Shown here: in pieces, positions 22,930-33,684 of the stretch
How positions within the stretch are numbered: position 1 is the stretch's first letter
Layout: every line of letters starts with the position of its first letter
From: Blastocladiella emersonii ATCC 22665
Lineage: Eukaryota; Blastocladiomycota; Blastocladiomycetes; Blastocladiales; Blastocladiaceae
Assembly: GCA_025594325.1 (NCBI GenBank)
Contig: JANHCV010000005.1
Span: 461,501-525,500 of the forward strand
Length of the DNA stretch: 64,000 nucleotides
Direction: 5' to 3'
Position numbers and translations under genes: made by a program
The notes under the pieces: model-generated
Database searches by the model: none
Told to the model about the DNA's origin: nothing
Seen by the model: the letters and a program-made list of their open reading frames with translations, nothing else

Positions 22930-23220
22930 GGCGGTGGATCGGGCGGGCGGATCGTTCGTTCGAGCGCGTCGTTCAGAGATGCATGGAGAGCGGGCGGGTG
23001 GCCGGAGGGAGGCGAGAGGGGGAGGCGAGACTCCGAGCGAGTCACTGCGGACTGGACTCGATCGCGGCGCGGCATCGCGTTTTTCGCGGCTGCATCCGCC
23101 CACGTGTGCGCCGCGTTTCGGTTCTGCCTCGAGGCGGGCTCGCCGCGCTCTTCACTCTCCCCAAAGCGGACCCCGCTCCATGGAACGCTGCCAGACAACT
23201 CGCTGCAACGCACTCGCACC
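22930..23220. promoter_or_regulatory. Bidirectional promoter RAD16 / TAF9
   Basis: 291 bp between divergent ATGs, holding GA-rich and CG-rich stretches; no TATA box is evident. It must serve both genes unless transcripts overlap. Confidence 0.55.
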
Positions 23221-23955
23221 ATGTCGGGCACCAACCCCGCCATGCCGCCCCCCGCGACGGGCGCCGCCGCCGACGACAAGCCGCGCGACGCACGCCTGAT
23301 CGAGCTGCTGCTCACGTCGGCCGGCATCCAGGACTGCGACGAGCAGGTCGTCCCGATGCTCCTCGAGTTCGCGCATCGCTACGTCTCGGACGTGCTCTCC
23401 GAGGCCATGCTGTTCGCCGAGCACGCCCACCGCGCCGACCTGTCCGTCGACGACGTCAAGCTCGCCGTCCAGAGCAAGGTCAACCACGCCTTCACCGCGC
23501 CCCCGCCAAAGGACTTTCTGCTCGAGCTCAGCCGCGAGAAGAACGCCATGCCGCTCCCGCTCATCCCCGAGCGCCCCGGCATCCGCCTCCCGCCCAAGCA
23601 GTACACGCTCACCGCCGTCAACTACACCATCCTGCCCAAGCCAGGCCGCCTCGAGGGCGAGATCGCTGCCCCCGCGCCCGCACCCGCGGCGGAGCCCGCA
23701 CGCCCCGCTCCCGGCGTCGCACACGCGTCGGCCGCCAACACCCCCGCCGGCTCGCGCGCCACCTCGCCGACGCTGTCCGCCCGGTCCGCTCCGCCCGTTC
23801 CCGCGACGGACGCGAGACAACCCGATACCACCTCGGCCGCCGGCGCACCACCCTCTGCTACCTCCTCGGCGCTCGGCGCTCCACCCGCACCTGTGACTGG
23901 GAACGGCGGCGACGAGACGGACGAGGAGATGGACGTCGACGCACCCCGGACATGA
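23221..23955 (+). CDS. TAF9: TAF9 (TFIID/SAGA histone-fold subunit)
   Basis: Single exon, 244 aa. Residues about 20-90 form the histone fold of TAF9: DARLIELLLTSAGI, QVVPMLLEFAHRYVSDVLSEA, HADRADLSVDDVKLA-type helix (here HAHRADLSVDDVKLA). The conserved downstream stretch (PPPKDFLLEL, NAMPLPLIPE, GIRLPPKQYTLTAVNY) is the TAF9 signature that follows the fold. The last 100 aa are a Pro/Ala/Thr-rich low-complexity tail ending acidic (DETDEEMDVD). TAF9 pairs with TAF6 in TFIID and SAGA, in the nucleus. The start at 23221 gives a normal N-terminus; in-frame upstream codons exist but lack conservation-like content. Confidence 0.95.
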   Translation: MSGTNPAMPPPATGAAADDKPRDARLIELLLTSAGIQDCDEQVVPMLLEFAHRYVSDVLSEAMLFAEHAHRADLSVDDVKLAVQSKVNHAFTAPPPKDFLLELSREKNAMPLPLIPERPGIRLPPKQYTLTAVNYTILPKPGRLEGEIAAPAPAPAAEPARPAPGVAHASAANTPAGSRATSPTLSARSAPPVPATDARQPDTTSAAGAPPSATSSALGAPPAPVTGNGGDETDEEMDVDAPRT

Positions 23956-24412
23956 TCGATTGAATACACGCTGTAAACCTTGATTGGCGTGCTGAATCTG
24001 TCCCTGCGGGGTGCTTCGCGCGCGAACAAAGCAGTGTTGGCCGCTTCGCACGCCGGCTATGCAGTCTCGACTGAGGTGGCGTCGCATGGCTCCTTGATGC
24101 TCTGCTGATTCTCAAGTGGGAATGACGCGTCCTTGAAAGCGTGCTTGGGTCAGCAACCGGCCGACGCGCTCGCTGGTCGACGCGCCGTGGCAAGAGGCAA
24201 CGCGTCGGTCGTCCCTCCCTCGTCGACGCGACGCGCCACTTGACGAAAACTCACCATGTAACTTCAATACAGCACTCGAGATACCGTTGAGCGCTGGGCG
24301 ACCCGAACGACGCGTCGTCGTGGCGCACCGGCGGCTGCTGCCCACCGACGTCGCCCCTGCTCGCCCTCCGCGTACCCTACGCCGCCGTACGGACTGCAGT
24401 CCGTGCCGGGCC
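23956..24412. promoter_or_regulatory. TAF9-symplekin intergenic, ACGCGT-rich
   Basis: 457 bp with three ACGCGT boxes (24125, 24200, 24310), two inside GACGCGTC palindromes, all upstream of the symplekin start. ACGCGT is the MluI cell-cycle box in yeasts; use here is inferred. If symplekin has missing 5' exons they would lie here, but none is convincing. Confidence 0.5.
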
Positions 24413-27400
24413 ATGACAAGGCTCGCGTCGCGGATCGGCGATGCTGCGCCGGCCGTTGTCAAGGCTGCTGTTTTCGCAGTCGCTCAGACGTCGGTCCTCT
24501 GCCTCAACAAGAGGTGTGTTTCTCACTCCGCTGCCGCTCGGTTCGCTCCCGCTGCTGACTTCTCTGAACTCGGCGCGTAGCATTGCGGAGCCGTCATTCG
24601 CGCAAACATGGCAGTCGATGCAGATCTGCAAGATGCTCGCGCCGCTGCTCGACCAGCCCACCGTCAAAAAGGGCGTCAAGTTCGCCATCCTCAAGCTGCA
24701 CCAGGTCCTCGCTATGCTGCTCTCGCTCGCACCGCCCTACACGCCCACCTCGGTCCCTGTCTCGCTTGCGCGGGTGCCACCCGCCCGCCCGCGCAACAGA
24801 TCGGTCCCGAGCGCAACCGCGACCATCAACCTCCTCGTCCAGCTCGCCCGCGAGCGCCCGCAGTTCACCTCCGCCATCGCCAACGGCCTGCTCGCCGTCC
24901 TGCCGTCCGCGCAGGGCCGCGCCGATACCCTCGACCGCGCCTCGATTCTGCGCACCCTCAAGACGGCGCTGCTCGGTCTGACCAAGACCTCGGCCGCCAA
25001 CCTCGACCACGAGACCGCCGCGCGCGTCGCCGCTGCGTCCGAGGTCCTCGGCGCCAAGTGGCACGAGCTCGCCCATGTCGCCTCTGCCGCCTCGGCGACG
25101 ACTGCGCCCGCGGCGCCCGCACCGGCTCCTGCCGTGGTGGCTCCTCCAACTGCCACGGACCCGGCGGCTGCCCAGGCCGCGCTCGAGAAGCGGCTCGCCA
25201 TCGCCAACGCGATCCGCCAGACCATCGACCTCATGGCGCTCCCGCACCCGATCGTCGTCGAGATGATCGTCCAGTCGCTCCACAGCATCCCGCAGGACCA
25301 GATCGACTTTGCGATTGCCCGGTACCGCGAGCAGGTCCTCGCCGAGCCTGACACGCCGCCACCCGCTGCCGCCGCTACGGCTACCGCACTGCCGAACGGT
25401 GTCACGGGAGCCGACGAGGAGGACGAAGTGGTCGTGGACGGCGACGCCGATGCCGCGCTGAACCAGGCGCGCGGCGTGCTTCCTGCGTCAGGTGCGCGGT
25501 CCGGTTCCGCATCCGCCAACGCACCCGAGGCCGACTACTGGGACCTTCTCCTGCGCGTGCTCGAGGCCGACGCGCGGCTCGCCGACGACGGCGACATGGC
25601 ACAGGGCCCCGGCCGTAAGCCCCTACGCACCAACCGCGGCCGCGGCCTGTGGACCCGCGTCATGGCCGGGCTCATGCACCTCCTCGACCACACGGACGGC
25701 GACCGCAGCCGCCAGCTCCGCAACCGCCTCTCCGACTGGGCGTGCGCCGACTTCGTCCGCCGCGCCGAGCCGCTGCTCGCGTGGATCCTGCGCGACTGGC
25801 GCTGCGATCGCGCCGCCGCGGCCAAGTGGTACATTGCGATCCTCGACCGCGTGCTCGGCGGGACGTCCGCGCTCGACGACGGCAAGGACCTGACGCTCGT
25901 CCGGTTCGTCGCGGATATGCCGCCGTTCCCCACGTCGCTCCTCCGCGAACCCGCGAAAGACGGTAGCGATTTGGCCATGGACCAGGACGAGCCCGATCCC
26001 GTCGTCTCGCGGCTGCGCGCAGTGTGCGTCGCCGAAACGTCCGGTCCCGCGTTCCTCGCCGCGGTACGCACGCTCAAGGAGCTCGTCGGCATTGTGCCCG
26101 CTCGCCGCGAGCAGGCGTTCGTCGCGCTGCAGGCCGTCACGACGCACCGCACCAAGGCGAACCGCGCGCCCGCCATTATCGCGCTCAAGCGGTACTACCC
26201 GGCACACAAGACGCTCGGCCACCGCGTCCGCGCGCACGCCGTCGAGTCGATGCGCAAGCTCGCGAGCATGGCGCTCCCGACGCCCGCTGCCGTTCCGCCC
26301 ATGTCGGCCCCCGGTGTCGCCGCCGCCGCGGCAGCAGCAGCAGCGGCGGCGGCCGCAGCGCCCGTCGACCAGGACGAGCCCGAGCAGGGCGCCGTGGCGT
26401 CGGGCCCGCCGCCGTCGGCCGCCCAGGTCGAGCTCGAGTCGGTGGTCCTCGGGCAGTGCGAGCAGCTGTTTGCGCTGTGCGCGCGCGACCCAGCGCTCCT
26501 CGGCGAGGTCCTCAACACGTACGCCGAGCTCGCGGCGTCGCCCACGGTCCAGGTCATTGTCCGCACGCACATCGCGCCGCTCGTCCGCGCCATGGCCACG
26601 CAGCAGCACCAGAAGGTCCCCGGCACGCCGCCGCCCGGCCTGCTCGAGGTCCTCAAATCGTTCCCGCCCAGCGCCGAGACGCTCACGCTGCGGATCCTCG
26701 TGGTCCTCACGCAGTGCATCTACCCGCCGCCCGTGCTGGTGAATGCGGTCCGCGAGCTGCACGACGTGCGTAAGCTCGACGGGCGATTCCTGTTGCCGGT
26801 GCTCGGGCAGCTGGATCGGGTACGAATGTTTTCGCTGTTGCTACGCGAGTTCGCGAGACTGACGCACGAATCGCTCGCGTGCAGACGTACGTCATGGCGC
26901 ACCTCGGCGAGCTCATTGACCTACTCGACGGGTCCGATCAGAACAAGAAGGTGTTCAAGGAGGCGGTGCACCGCATCAGCGGCGGCGAGAAGCCCATGAT
27001 CCGCCCACGCGAGTTCTTTGTCGCGCTGCACCGCGACGAGTTTGCGGGTGATACCGTCCGCAAGACGATTGAGGGTTCGTGCTTTCCTGACCCGCCAACC
27101 AACTCGACACGAACTGACTCTCCGAACAACGATGTAGCGATCCACGTCTGCCTCGAGCACGCAACGCTCCTGACGCCGTCGATCGTCGGCGAGGCGCTCA
27201 TCGCCATGGCAGACCAGCCGACGTGGCCCAAGCTGCTGTTCCGCACCGTTCTCGACGTTTACGCGGCGCACAAGGCCGCGCTGCTGACGCCCGCCAAGCA
27301 CGTCATCCACCGCGTCGCCCTGCGCGGCGTGTGGGGCCACCCGCTGTGGGCCGGCTGGGTCCGCGCGTTCCAGGCCACGCTGCCGAGCTCCATGGCCATC

Positions 27401-27606
27401 GCCCTGACACTCAGCCCCGACGCCCTCAACAACGTGCTCGACCGCATCGCGCCCTCGCCCTGTTGGACGTGCTCATGGTGCGTCCGACTCGAGCCTCGAG
27501 GCGGCCCGCCACGTCGATTGAGGCGACGCCCGCGCCAGGCGCTCTCGCGCCAACGCCTGGGTCTGGATCGGGTCTCCCACCCAAGCTGTTGGCCGCCGGG
27601 CGGTGA
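24413..27606 (+). CDS. Symplekin/Pta1 homologue (mRNA 3'-end processing scaffold)
   Basis: Exons 24413-24513, 24581-26819, 26885-27074 and 27138 onward, with introns of 63-67 nt. The N-terminus holds the HEAT-like part of symplekin (VVKAAVFAVAQTSVL, TWQSMQICKMLAPLLD, GVKFAILKLHQVLAM). The centre has Ala/Pro linkers. The C-terminus is a Symplekin_C-type domain (NVLTYAELAAS-like stretch, PRREFFVALH-type motif at PREFFVALHRDEF, AIHVCLEHATLLTPSIVGE, PLWAGWVRAFQATLP). Symplekin scaffolds CPF/CPSF. About 100 residues found at the start of relatives are missing, so upstream exons may exist. Near 27450 the coding-like frame changes by one base: one frame runs to 27688 with poor composition, the other gives ALLDVLMVRP and stops at 27606. 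This is a real frameshift or a sequence error. Confidence 0.85.
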
Positions 27607-27688
27607 AACGGCGGGAACGGGTCGCTGGGTAGCGCGACGCCCGTCCTTGCTTCGGGTGGAGTGGAACGATGAGGAAGATAGGGAATAA

Positions 27689-28108
27689 AGTTGTTCCTCG
27701 TAAACGTGTTTGGCTCACGACTGCATGCGAAATTTGTCTCTCGCTTGGTCACGTGCAAATCAGATGATATCGCGACGCGTGCGGTTGAACGCGAGACGTT
27801 TCTTCAGCGTGCAATTGTCGCGAAATTTCTTGTGACGCGAGTGTTAATACAGCTTTTTCTATGCCGTACAAAACCCGGGACGAGTTGCGCGACAAGCCGG
27901 TGCGCGGAGCAATTGTCGCGACACTTGCCAACGCAAACAAAAGTACGAGCGAGATGGGAGACAAGCCAAGCTTTTACGCAATAAATGAGTTCACATTGAT
28001 CCTTTACCCAGGCAGGAAAAAACATGAGGGGAATGTCCAAAACACGCGGAACTTGGAGAGTCTAATATTCGTGCGAGGATCGAGAAGAAGTCGTAGTCGA
28101 CGACGGGC
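27689..28108. other. Intergenic between symplekin and the TIR element
   Basis: No gene seen. It contains the direct words GCAATTGTCGCGA twice (about 27811 and 27911) and an ACGCGT at 27775-27780. Confidence 0.45.
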
Positions 28109-28629
28109 CATCACCAAACCGCGCCTGCCGAGGCCCCATGGATCCAGGGTGGATCCACCTCGAGCCTTCCAGTGCTGAATCAACGTCTCGATCAAGGCTT
28201 GATCCAGATTTTGCATGCTGGATCCACAATCATGAAAGGTGGATCCAGCCTTGACTGAGATGAGCTCGAATGAGCTTGGCGGCGACCTGGATCGAGACGT
28301 TGATCCACTTTCAACAATGTGGACCCACACCTTGATCCACGCGCCCTGGATCAACTTGTTGGAAAAGTAGTTCTGCGCGTTGATCAACGTCTAAATCCAA
28401 CTCGTGCGCAGGCGAAACCAGGAGCTGATCAACGGTGACCATGGTGATGTAGGAACTCATGCGAAAATGTATCGAAATGGTCTCAACGACCCAGCAAATC
28501 ATTTTAGGGAGCCGAACGCAACTAGACGTGTTCGTGCTGCTGCAAGGTGAGCTTGAGCCCGTCACCAAACGTCGTGTTCACGGTGGTCCACAAAGTCGAG
28601 CGAGTTGGCGAGCTGCGGCATCATGAGCA

Positions 28630-28832
28630 GCGTGAGGCTCGCAGCGTCTCGTGCGCGTTGATGAGGTACTCGGCGTACCCGCCCTGGTGCGCCGACGATG
28701 GCCGGTCCCCGTTCGGCGCGACGTGAAGGAAGGCCGATAGGGCCAAACGGGCACGATGTGGAACTCGCACGTAGGGCGGAGAGCTAACGTCTGTGCGGCG
28801 TAGAGACCCGGCACAACTACGCGAGGCCCCGT
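28630..28832 (-). pseudogene. Fragment resembling a zinc-type alcohol dehydrogenase
   Basis: Two short segments on the minus strand, in different frames: one reads PRVVVPGLYAA (near 28830-28800), the other HQGGYAEYLINAHETLRA (28689-28636). These match the GDRVVV...GGYAEY pattern of medium-chain zinc alcohol dehydrogenases. The part between and the rest of the enzyme are absent. It lies inside the TIR element and appears captured and decayed. Confidence 0.45.
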
Positions 28833-29256
28833 CTAGCAGAGGTGAAACTGCTTGAGAGCTGTGATATCAAGCCGAATGCTGTCCGTCCAACTCCAGGTCG
28901 ACGAGCCAGGTGCGCGGTTTGCGCTCGACCAAGCGCAACGGAGGGCAACGGCGCGCTCAACACCTCACATGCGACTCATAAAGCTTCAAGATGCGAGAGT
29001 CCTTGCGACCGCCGTAACGACCTTCTTCGCGAGGGTAGCGTTGCGACTTGGCTTGCCCGCCGACAAGGTCCCATCGACCAAGTTCGAACGCTCACGGCAC
29101 GGCCAAATGCTTGCAGCAAGTAATTCATGGATTAATCATAGAGTGCGACGTCGCAGTCCTGTCGCCGGGAGGAGAGAACTCTCCTAGGAGCAAAACGCGT
29201 TGAAACTAACGTCACGTGTGAGCGCGTTGCTCGTTTCGGCCGCGTTCGCTATTGCG

Positions 29257-29562
29257 GACTGGACACGTTGCGCAATTCGGGCCTCCCCCCGAATCCTGAA
29301 CGGCTGGGCGCGTCACGCGACGCGCCGGACCGCAACGCAAGCGACCTGCCACGCCTCTCGACGAGCGCCGAACTCGCGACTCCCTGCAAAGCGAGGGCCG
29401 AACTTTCAGGCCTCGCTTCCACGCGTCGGCCGCGTTCCGCGAGCGGCGACATGGGTGGCAGGTCGCGGCGGCGCCCGCAAGCTGGCGGCGGCGCAGGTCG
29501 CGTGGACGCGCCAGCCTTTCAGGATTCGGGGGGAGGCCTGAATTGCGCAACGTGTCCACTCT
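29257..29562. mobile_element. Nested palindromic element with about 58-bp inverted ends
   Basis: The first and last 58 bp are near-perfect inverted repeats (GACTGGACACGTTGCGC... and its complement ...GCGCAACGTGTCCACTC) with about five mismatches. Both sides are flanked by TGCG, a possible 4-bp target duplication. The centre is GC-rich with no gene. MITE-like; inserted in or carried by the larger TIR element. Confidence 0.7.
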
Positions 29563-29589
29563 GCGCCGCGGCGGCTCGCGCTCCCTCGC

Positions 29590-30410
29590 TCCATCACCAA
29601 CAACCATGCTATCGACCCACTCGACACCCGCGACCTCGTGCAACCGCTTGCACCGTCATCCCTCGGCCTCCATGCATCTCGCGTCGACGCGTATCCGCCC
29701 GGCGCCACCACAGGCCCGCGCCGCACGGTGGCCCCCACGGTACGCGTCTCTCCGCTTCTTCTCGGCCGCTCTTCCCACGCGACGTGCATCCGGAGTCATG
29801 CATCAAGTCCGTCGACACGCCCTGCACACATCGACGGGACTCGCGCCCGCCGCACTCGATGTTCACGCCGCGTTCCCACGCCTACGGCACGCTCAAGTCC
29901 ACGCGGTACGGTGCTTCTCTTTCGCGTTGTCGGTGCGACTCGCGCTGCGTGCGGGCACCGCCGAGCTTCGAATCCCCAAGCATTCTCGCTCGTGTCGTCG
30001 GCCCGGGTCTCGGCGACGCAGCCCACGCGCTCGCGTCGACTGTACTCTTCGCCTGACCCTCTGCTCACTCGTCTCCGCTACGCGACCCGTAGCCTCGGTC
30101 TACCACGACAAGCTGCTGCGGCGCTCGCCCATCAACTGGTCGGCGTTGCTCTCAAGCACGCACCCGACGGCGTACTCGTTCATGATCGAGGTACGCGACT
30201 CGTCCTCGCCCATCACGGTCTCCGACATACGCAGATGATTCCCTCCTGTCTAGTTCATGGCGAGCAAGCTCACGAACCTGCCGTCGTGGCCAAAGGCGCC
30301 AGCTGCTGCGGGTTTGAGGACGGGTCCAAGGTGCACTCGAGGCGTCACGGTACGCGTTCATTGCCTCGCTGATGACCGACTCTGCGCTCACAATGATCTC
30401 TCCTCCGTCC
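29590..30410 (+). pseudogene. Captured, spliced host-gene fragment (unrecognised)
   Basis: The plus strand shows exon-like pieces bounded by the local splice signals. One reads AIDPLDTRDLVQPLAPSS and ends at a GTACGC donor near 29735. One holds SPRSHAYGTLKSTR-like residues and ends at GTACGG near 29907. The clearest is 30093-30190 (HDKLLRRSPINWSALLSS; 98 nt), then a 63-nt intron (GTACGC...TCTAG) and an exon from 30254 (FMASKLTNLPSWPK). Frame breaks follow, before a stretch reading YAFIASLMTDSALTM. I do not recognise the family. It lies inside the TIR element, consistent with capture of genomic exons. Confidence 0.4.
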
Positions 30411-30883
30411 GCATCGTAGGCCATATGCGGTTAGATTCCGCTCGCTCGTCATCAAGCTGGCCGCGAGGATCACCGGCACAGGGTTACCTCTCTCATCCTC
30501 CCTCATCCTCTTCCCCGCCGACGGTCTACCTGTATCGCACTCAATTCGCGGATAAATCGCGTGGTTTGAGACCTGGAATCATCGATGGGCCGCGATCTGG
30601 ATCCGGATATATTGAGCCGTGAGCGACGCCTTGATCCCTGGCGTGATCCACGCCGAGGCGAGGCGAATTCATTGCTGGATCAAGCTCTAGATCCACCTTG
30701 ACCAAAAGCTGGATCCATCTGAGAGCTCCGCACGGTTTGCGGGTGGATCCAGCTCGCCCAAGCTGGATCCACGCTTGATCCAGAAGAGTAATATCGGGAT
30801 CCACATTCCCCCGAGGTCCATCCAGTCCACGGCTGGATCCAGGGTGGATCCACTTCAAATGGCTGGGGCACGGTTTGGTGATG

Positions 30884-31193
30884 GCCGCCGAACCACAATA
30901 GGAATCGCCCGAACCACGCGGTGCAGTTGCAGGCCACCACGGATGTGTCAGTCAAGCGACTCCCTCGCTGGTGTCTGTGAGCGTAGACCCGGCATCTGGG
31001 CCGTCTTGCGCTGGCGCGGAGCCGCTGGGATGCGAGGCAGGTTCCGTTGCCAAAGGAGGCGGCGGCGACGCTGGCTCGCGAGACGCGTCAATCGGGCTGG
31101 TTAGCGTGGCCTTGGAGCTGGTATTCAGACCGTCTTGCGTCACCGTTGAGCCGTTGGGAGGCGGAGCTTGAGGTGTGGCCGAAGAAGGCGATG
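30884..31193. other. Spacer between the two TIR elements
   Basis: About 310 bp. On the minus strand it is rich in Ser/Thr/Pro codons in one open frame (two related units with TQDGLNTSSKA- and AQDGPDAGS-like wording), which may be a Pro/Ser-rich tail of the membrane-protein gene to the right. No start or splice site fixes it. A GACGCGTC is at 31082. Confidence 0.35.
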
Positions 31194-31273
31194 CATCACC
31201 AAACCGCGCCTGCCGCGGCCCCATGGATCCAGGGTGGATCCACTTCAAATGGCCACGGCACGGTTTGGTGATG
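31194..31273. mobile_element. 80-bp miniature relative of the TIR element
   Basis: It starts CATCACCAAACCGCGCC and ends GGCACGGTTTGGTGATG, the same ends as the 2.78 kb element, with CATGGATCCAGGGTGGATCC in the middle. It is a minimal copy containing both ends and one pair of GGATCCA words. Confidence 0.8.
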
Positions 31274-31424
31274 TGCCGCGGAGCTGTCGCCGACTTGTAT
31301 GATGCACTCGGGTTGCGGCGGAGCCTGGGTTTGCCCAGAGCCAAAAGATGGGCCAATGCTCGGAGTGCCAGACGATTTTTCGACTTGCCGAGGTGTGCGC
31401 CAAGCGACAGCTCGCGTACGTGCA

Positions 31425-31857
31425 CTAAGAATTACATGGTGTAAGAACCCAATCAATCCAAAAACCCGGTGTGACGTACGTAACGCTGCTCGACGGTTCA
31501 TCCTCAGAACTCGTCCCGAAATCACCGTAGTTGTCGAGGGTCTACAAAAAAAAATCGGCTTCATCAAGCGACTGCAATTATGCCAGCTTGTTGGCAGGCG
31601 GTGTACACCGTACCTGGACAGGCATCGGCCGGGTCTGAAAGAGCTTGTAGAAGATGACAAGGGCCATGATGCTGATGAAGTGCATCACTCCGATCGAGCG
31701 GCTGAGTAGGTTCATGCCTACATCGACAATAATTTTCGCGTTCGTTGGCTTCCTCACTTCCGCGGCCCAGGACAGAACTGCCATCAATGACGTGGCCATG
31801 TACACAATCCACGAACAGACGCAGGCCACCCAAAGCACAAGAAGTATCACGAGCTGG
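31425..31857 (-). CDS. Last exons of a multi-pass membrane protein (partial)
   Basis: Exon 31857-31614 (acceptor GTGCAG) encodes two or three hydrophobic helices (QLVILLVLWVACVCSWIVYM; MHFISIMALVIFYKLF), then a GTACGG donor and a 72-nt intron (TTTGTAG acceptor). Exon 31541-31425 encodes a Ser/acidic cytoplasmic-like tail (TLDNYGDFGTSSEDEPSSS) ending at TAG. Upstream exons are not identified; a helicase fossil on the other strand begins only 180 bp to the right. It may be the 3' end of a gene whose 5' part is at 34-38 kb, or a separate truncated relative. Family not recognised. Confidence 0.5.
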
Positions 31858-32041
31858 CTGCACGTGGTGAGCATCAAGAGGCAGCAGCAGCACGTCCGGT
31901 TGGACTTTGCGCGAGGTCAGCGCAAGGCGCAAGCGGGAGCTTGAGGACGAGCAGGTAGGCTCGGGATGTCCTTGAGTCGGGCCTTGTTCAAGAGAGACGC
32001 GGTTCTACCTGACTTACAGAATCATCAACATCTCATTTTTC

Positions 32042-33684
32042 ATGTTCCTAAACATGGTCACTAACGCGGCGGGCTTGGACGCAGCGGGAATCACAGCCAA
32101 CGCGCAGCGCAACAGTGCAGCGTCAATCAACAATGAGCGCGATAAGCGCGGTGAGCACAATGAGCGCGAGCTCGAACTGGATAACGACGTTCAACAAGCA
32201 GGTCAGCCAATCATCCAACATTGGCAGCACCAAGTCGCGCGCCATGATCTCCATGATCCTGCTCAGGCCGTTCCACGTCATCAACTAAGTGGTCCCGGCT
32301 TGCAGCAAGACGTGGCTGCAGACTCTTGATCACTTCAAGAACACGCTCAAGCAGGGCAGCGACCAGCTCTGGTGGATCAACAACTTCCGCGACTACGTGA
32401 ACGTGTTGCCTGGCAAGCTGACCGCCAATTCTGAGGCCAAAAATAGCGTGACGCCTGAGCAAGTCGACCTTTGATGTGCTGGCAGTACTGGCATGGGTAA
32501 CGACAACGAGGCTGACAGTGTAATCATGCCCGTTGACATCGCGCAGGAAGCTCACAGCAACGACGCGTTCGTGCACAAGATCCTGTTCATCATCTCCCAG
32601 AACGACCAGCACACGGCCATACTCTTCATGTCAGCAGTACACGACAGACTGCTTTCAAACTTGAACACGGCCGTGCCTGCTTTGCCACTTGAACTTTGCC
32701 AGCAGCTGCTCAAGGTTGACTCCAATCTGGCGTGGTTCGTGTAACTTGTCAACTACACTGACCTGGCCAGGAAGGCAGACGAGGATGCCCGTCGGTTTGC
32801 CACAGCACGTTTGGCGGAGCCACCTTGCGCTCAACTTGTTCAAGCAGACAGCGGTGCCGCACCACCGGCTGTCCATGCCCAGCTCGTGCAGCTGGAGCAG
32901 CAGCAGCTCGCTCCGCACCTTCCACCTACCTTCAAGGGCTCAACGTCAAGCAGCGCCGCGTCGCCAAAGCACATCAAGTTGACGCTCAATGCCATTGAAC
33001 GCCACAACGCCGACGTTGAGTAGCTCGACATGCTCCTCCACAGCGAGGTGGGTACGGGCAAGAGTCGCGTCATCAACTTGATTCGAAACATGTTCGTTGC
33101 CATTGACGAGATCTCCATGATTGGCGCCAAGCGCTTTGCCGCCATGCATTTGCGCCTTGCTGCGCTGTACCCGAGCTTGCGCGTCAAAACGCAAGGAGCG
33201 GCCAGCCGTCAGCAGAACTTGAACTGATGCCAACATCAGTCGCGACCAGTGGCTCGCCTTTGACTCGGTCTGCTTCCTCGTCCAGCAGATGCGGCAGTCT
33301 GGCGACGCGAGCTTCCTCAACGTGCTCCAGGACCAGCGCAACTGCATTGTCTCGCAGCGCGTGATCGAGTACCTCGGCCCGCGCTGAGCAGACGTTGTGC
33401 TGGGCCAGCACCCCAACCAGCTTGACGACTGAAGCGACCAGGTCCTCATCACGGCGCAGAACTTGGTGCGCAACGCGTGGAACTCTATGGCCGCCGCAAA
33501 GCACGCGCGTTGCCTCAGACTCCAACCTGACAAGGTCTTTGACCTCAAGTGCGTTGATCTCGTCCGCAAGCCCTACACAACTGGACCACTCTTTTGGCGG
33601 CACCTCGTTGTTGAGAGCAGCGGTCAGAGCGACAGCGACTGGCGCATGCTCAACTTAGCAAAACTGCTTCTTGTACATGAACTT
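32042..33684 (+). pseudogene. Fossil PIF1/Helitron-type helicase
   Basis: Broken frames on the plus strand carry helicase remains in order: a region like the pre-helicase part of Helitron proteins (LWWINNFRDYVNVLPGKL, near 32370), EVGTGKSRVINLI (Walker A, about 33045), then almost at once AIDEISMIGAKRF (Walker B, about 33100). The roughly 60 residues that normally separate the two boxes are deleted. Further on come CFLVQQMRQSGDASFLNVL and VLITAQNLVRNAWNSMAA, as in PIF1 relatives downstream of motif III. Several in-frame stops (for example 33021, 33225, 33387) make it non-functional. It is not a close copy of the helicase pair at 0-2 and 44-47 kb. Confidence 0.65.

Larger units (their letters stand above)
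28109..30883. mobile_element. 2.78 kb TIR element with subterminal GGATCCA repeats and captured gene pieces
   Basis: The left end CATCACCAAACCGCGCC (28109) and the right end GGCACGGTTTGGTGATG (ending 30883) are inverted repeats with one mismatch, and three more bases (GGC/GCC) pair outside. About 250-300 bp inside each end are crowded with TGGATCCA/TTGATCCA words, as in transposons whose transposase binds subterminal arrays. No transposase is visible. The interior holds fragments that look like host exons, including an alcohol-dehydrogenase-like piece and a spliced gene piece, plus a nested palindromic element. Best read as a non-autonomous Pack-type DNA transposon; the superfamily is not assigned. 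Two unrelated short copies recombined into one span is an alternative. Confidence 0.65.

Noticed and set aside
23104-23220. An N-terminal extension of TAF9 to an upstream ATG
   Set aside because: The added residues are unlike the family and would overlap the RAD16 promoter; the normal start is at 23221.
28109-28380. Regular GGATCCA words taken as a CRISPR-like array
   Set aside because: Spacing is irregular, units are only 6-8 bp, and the setting is a eukaryotic transposon end.
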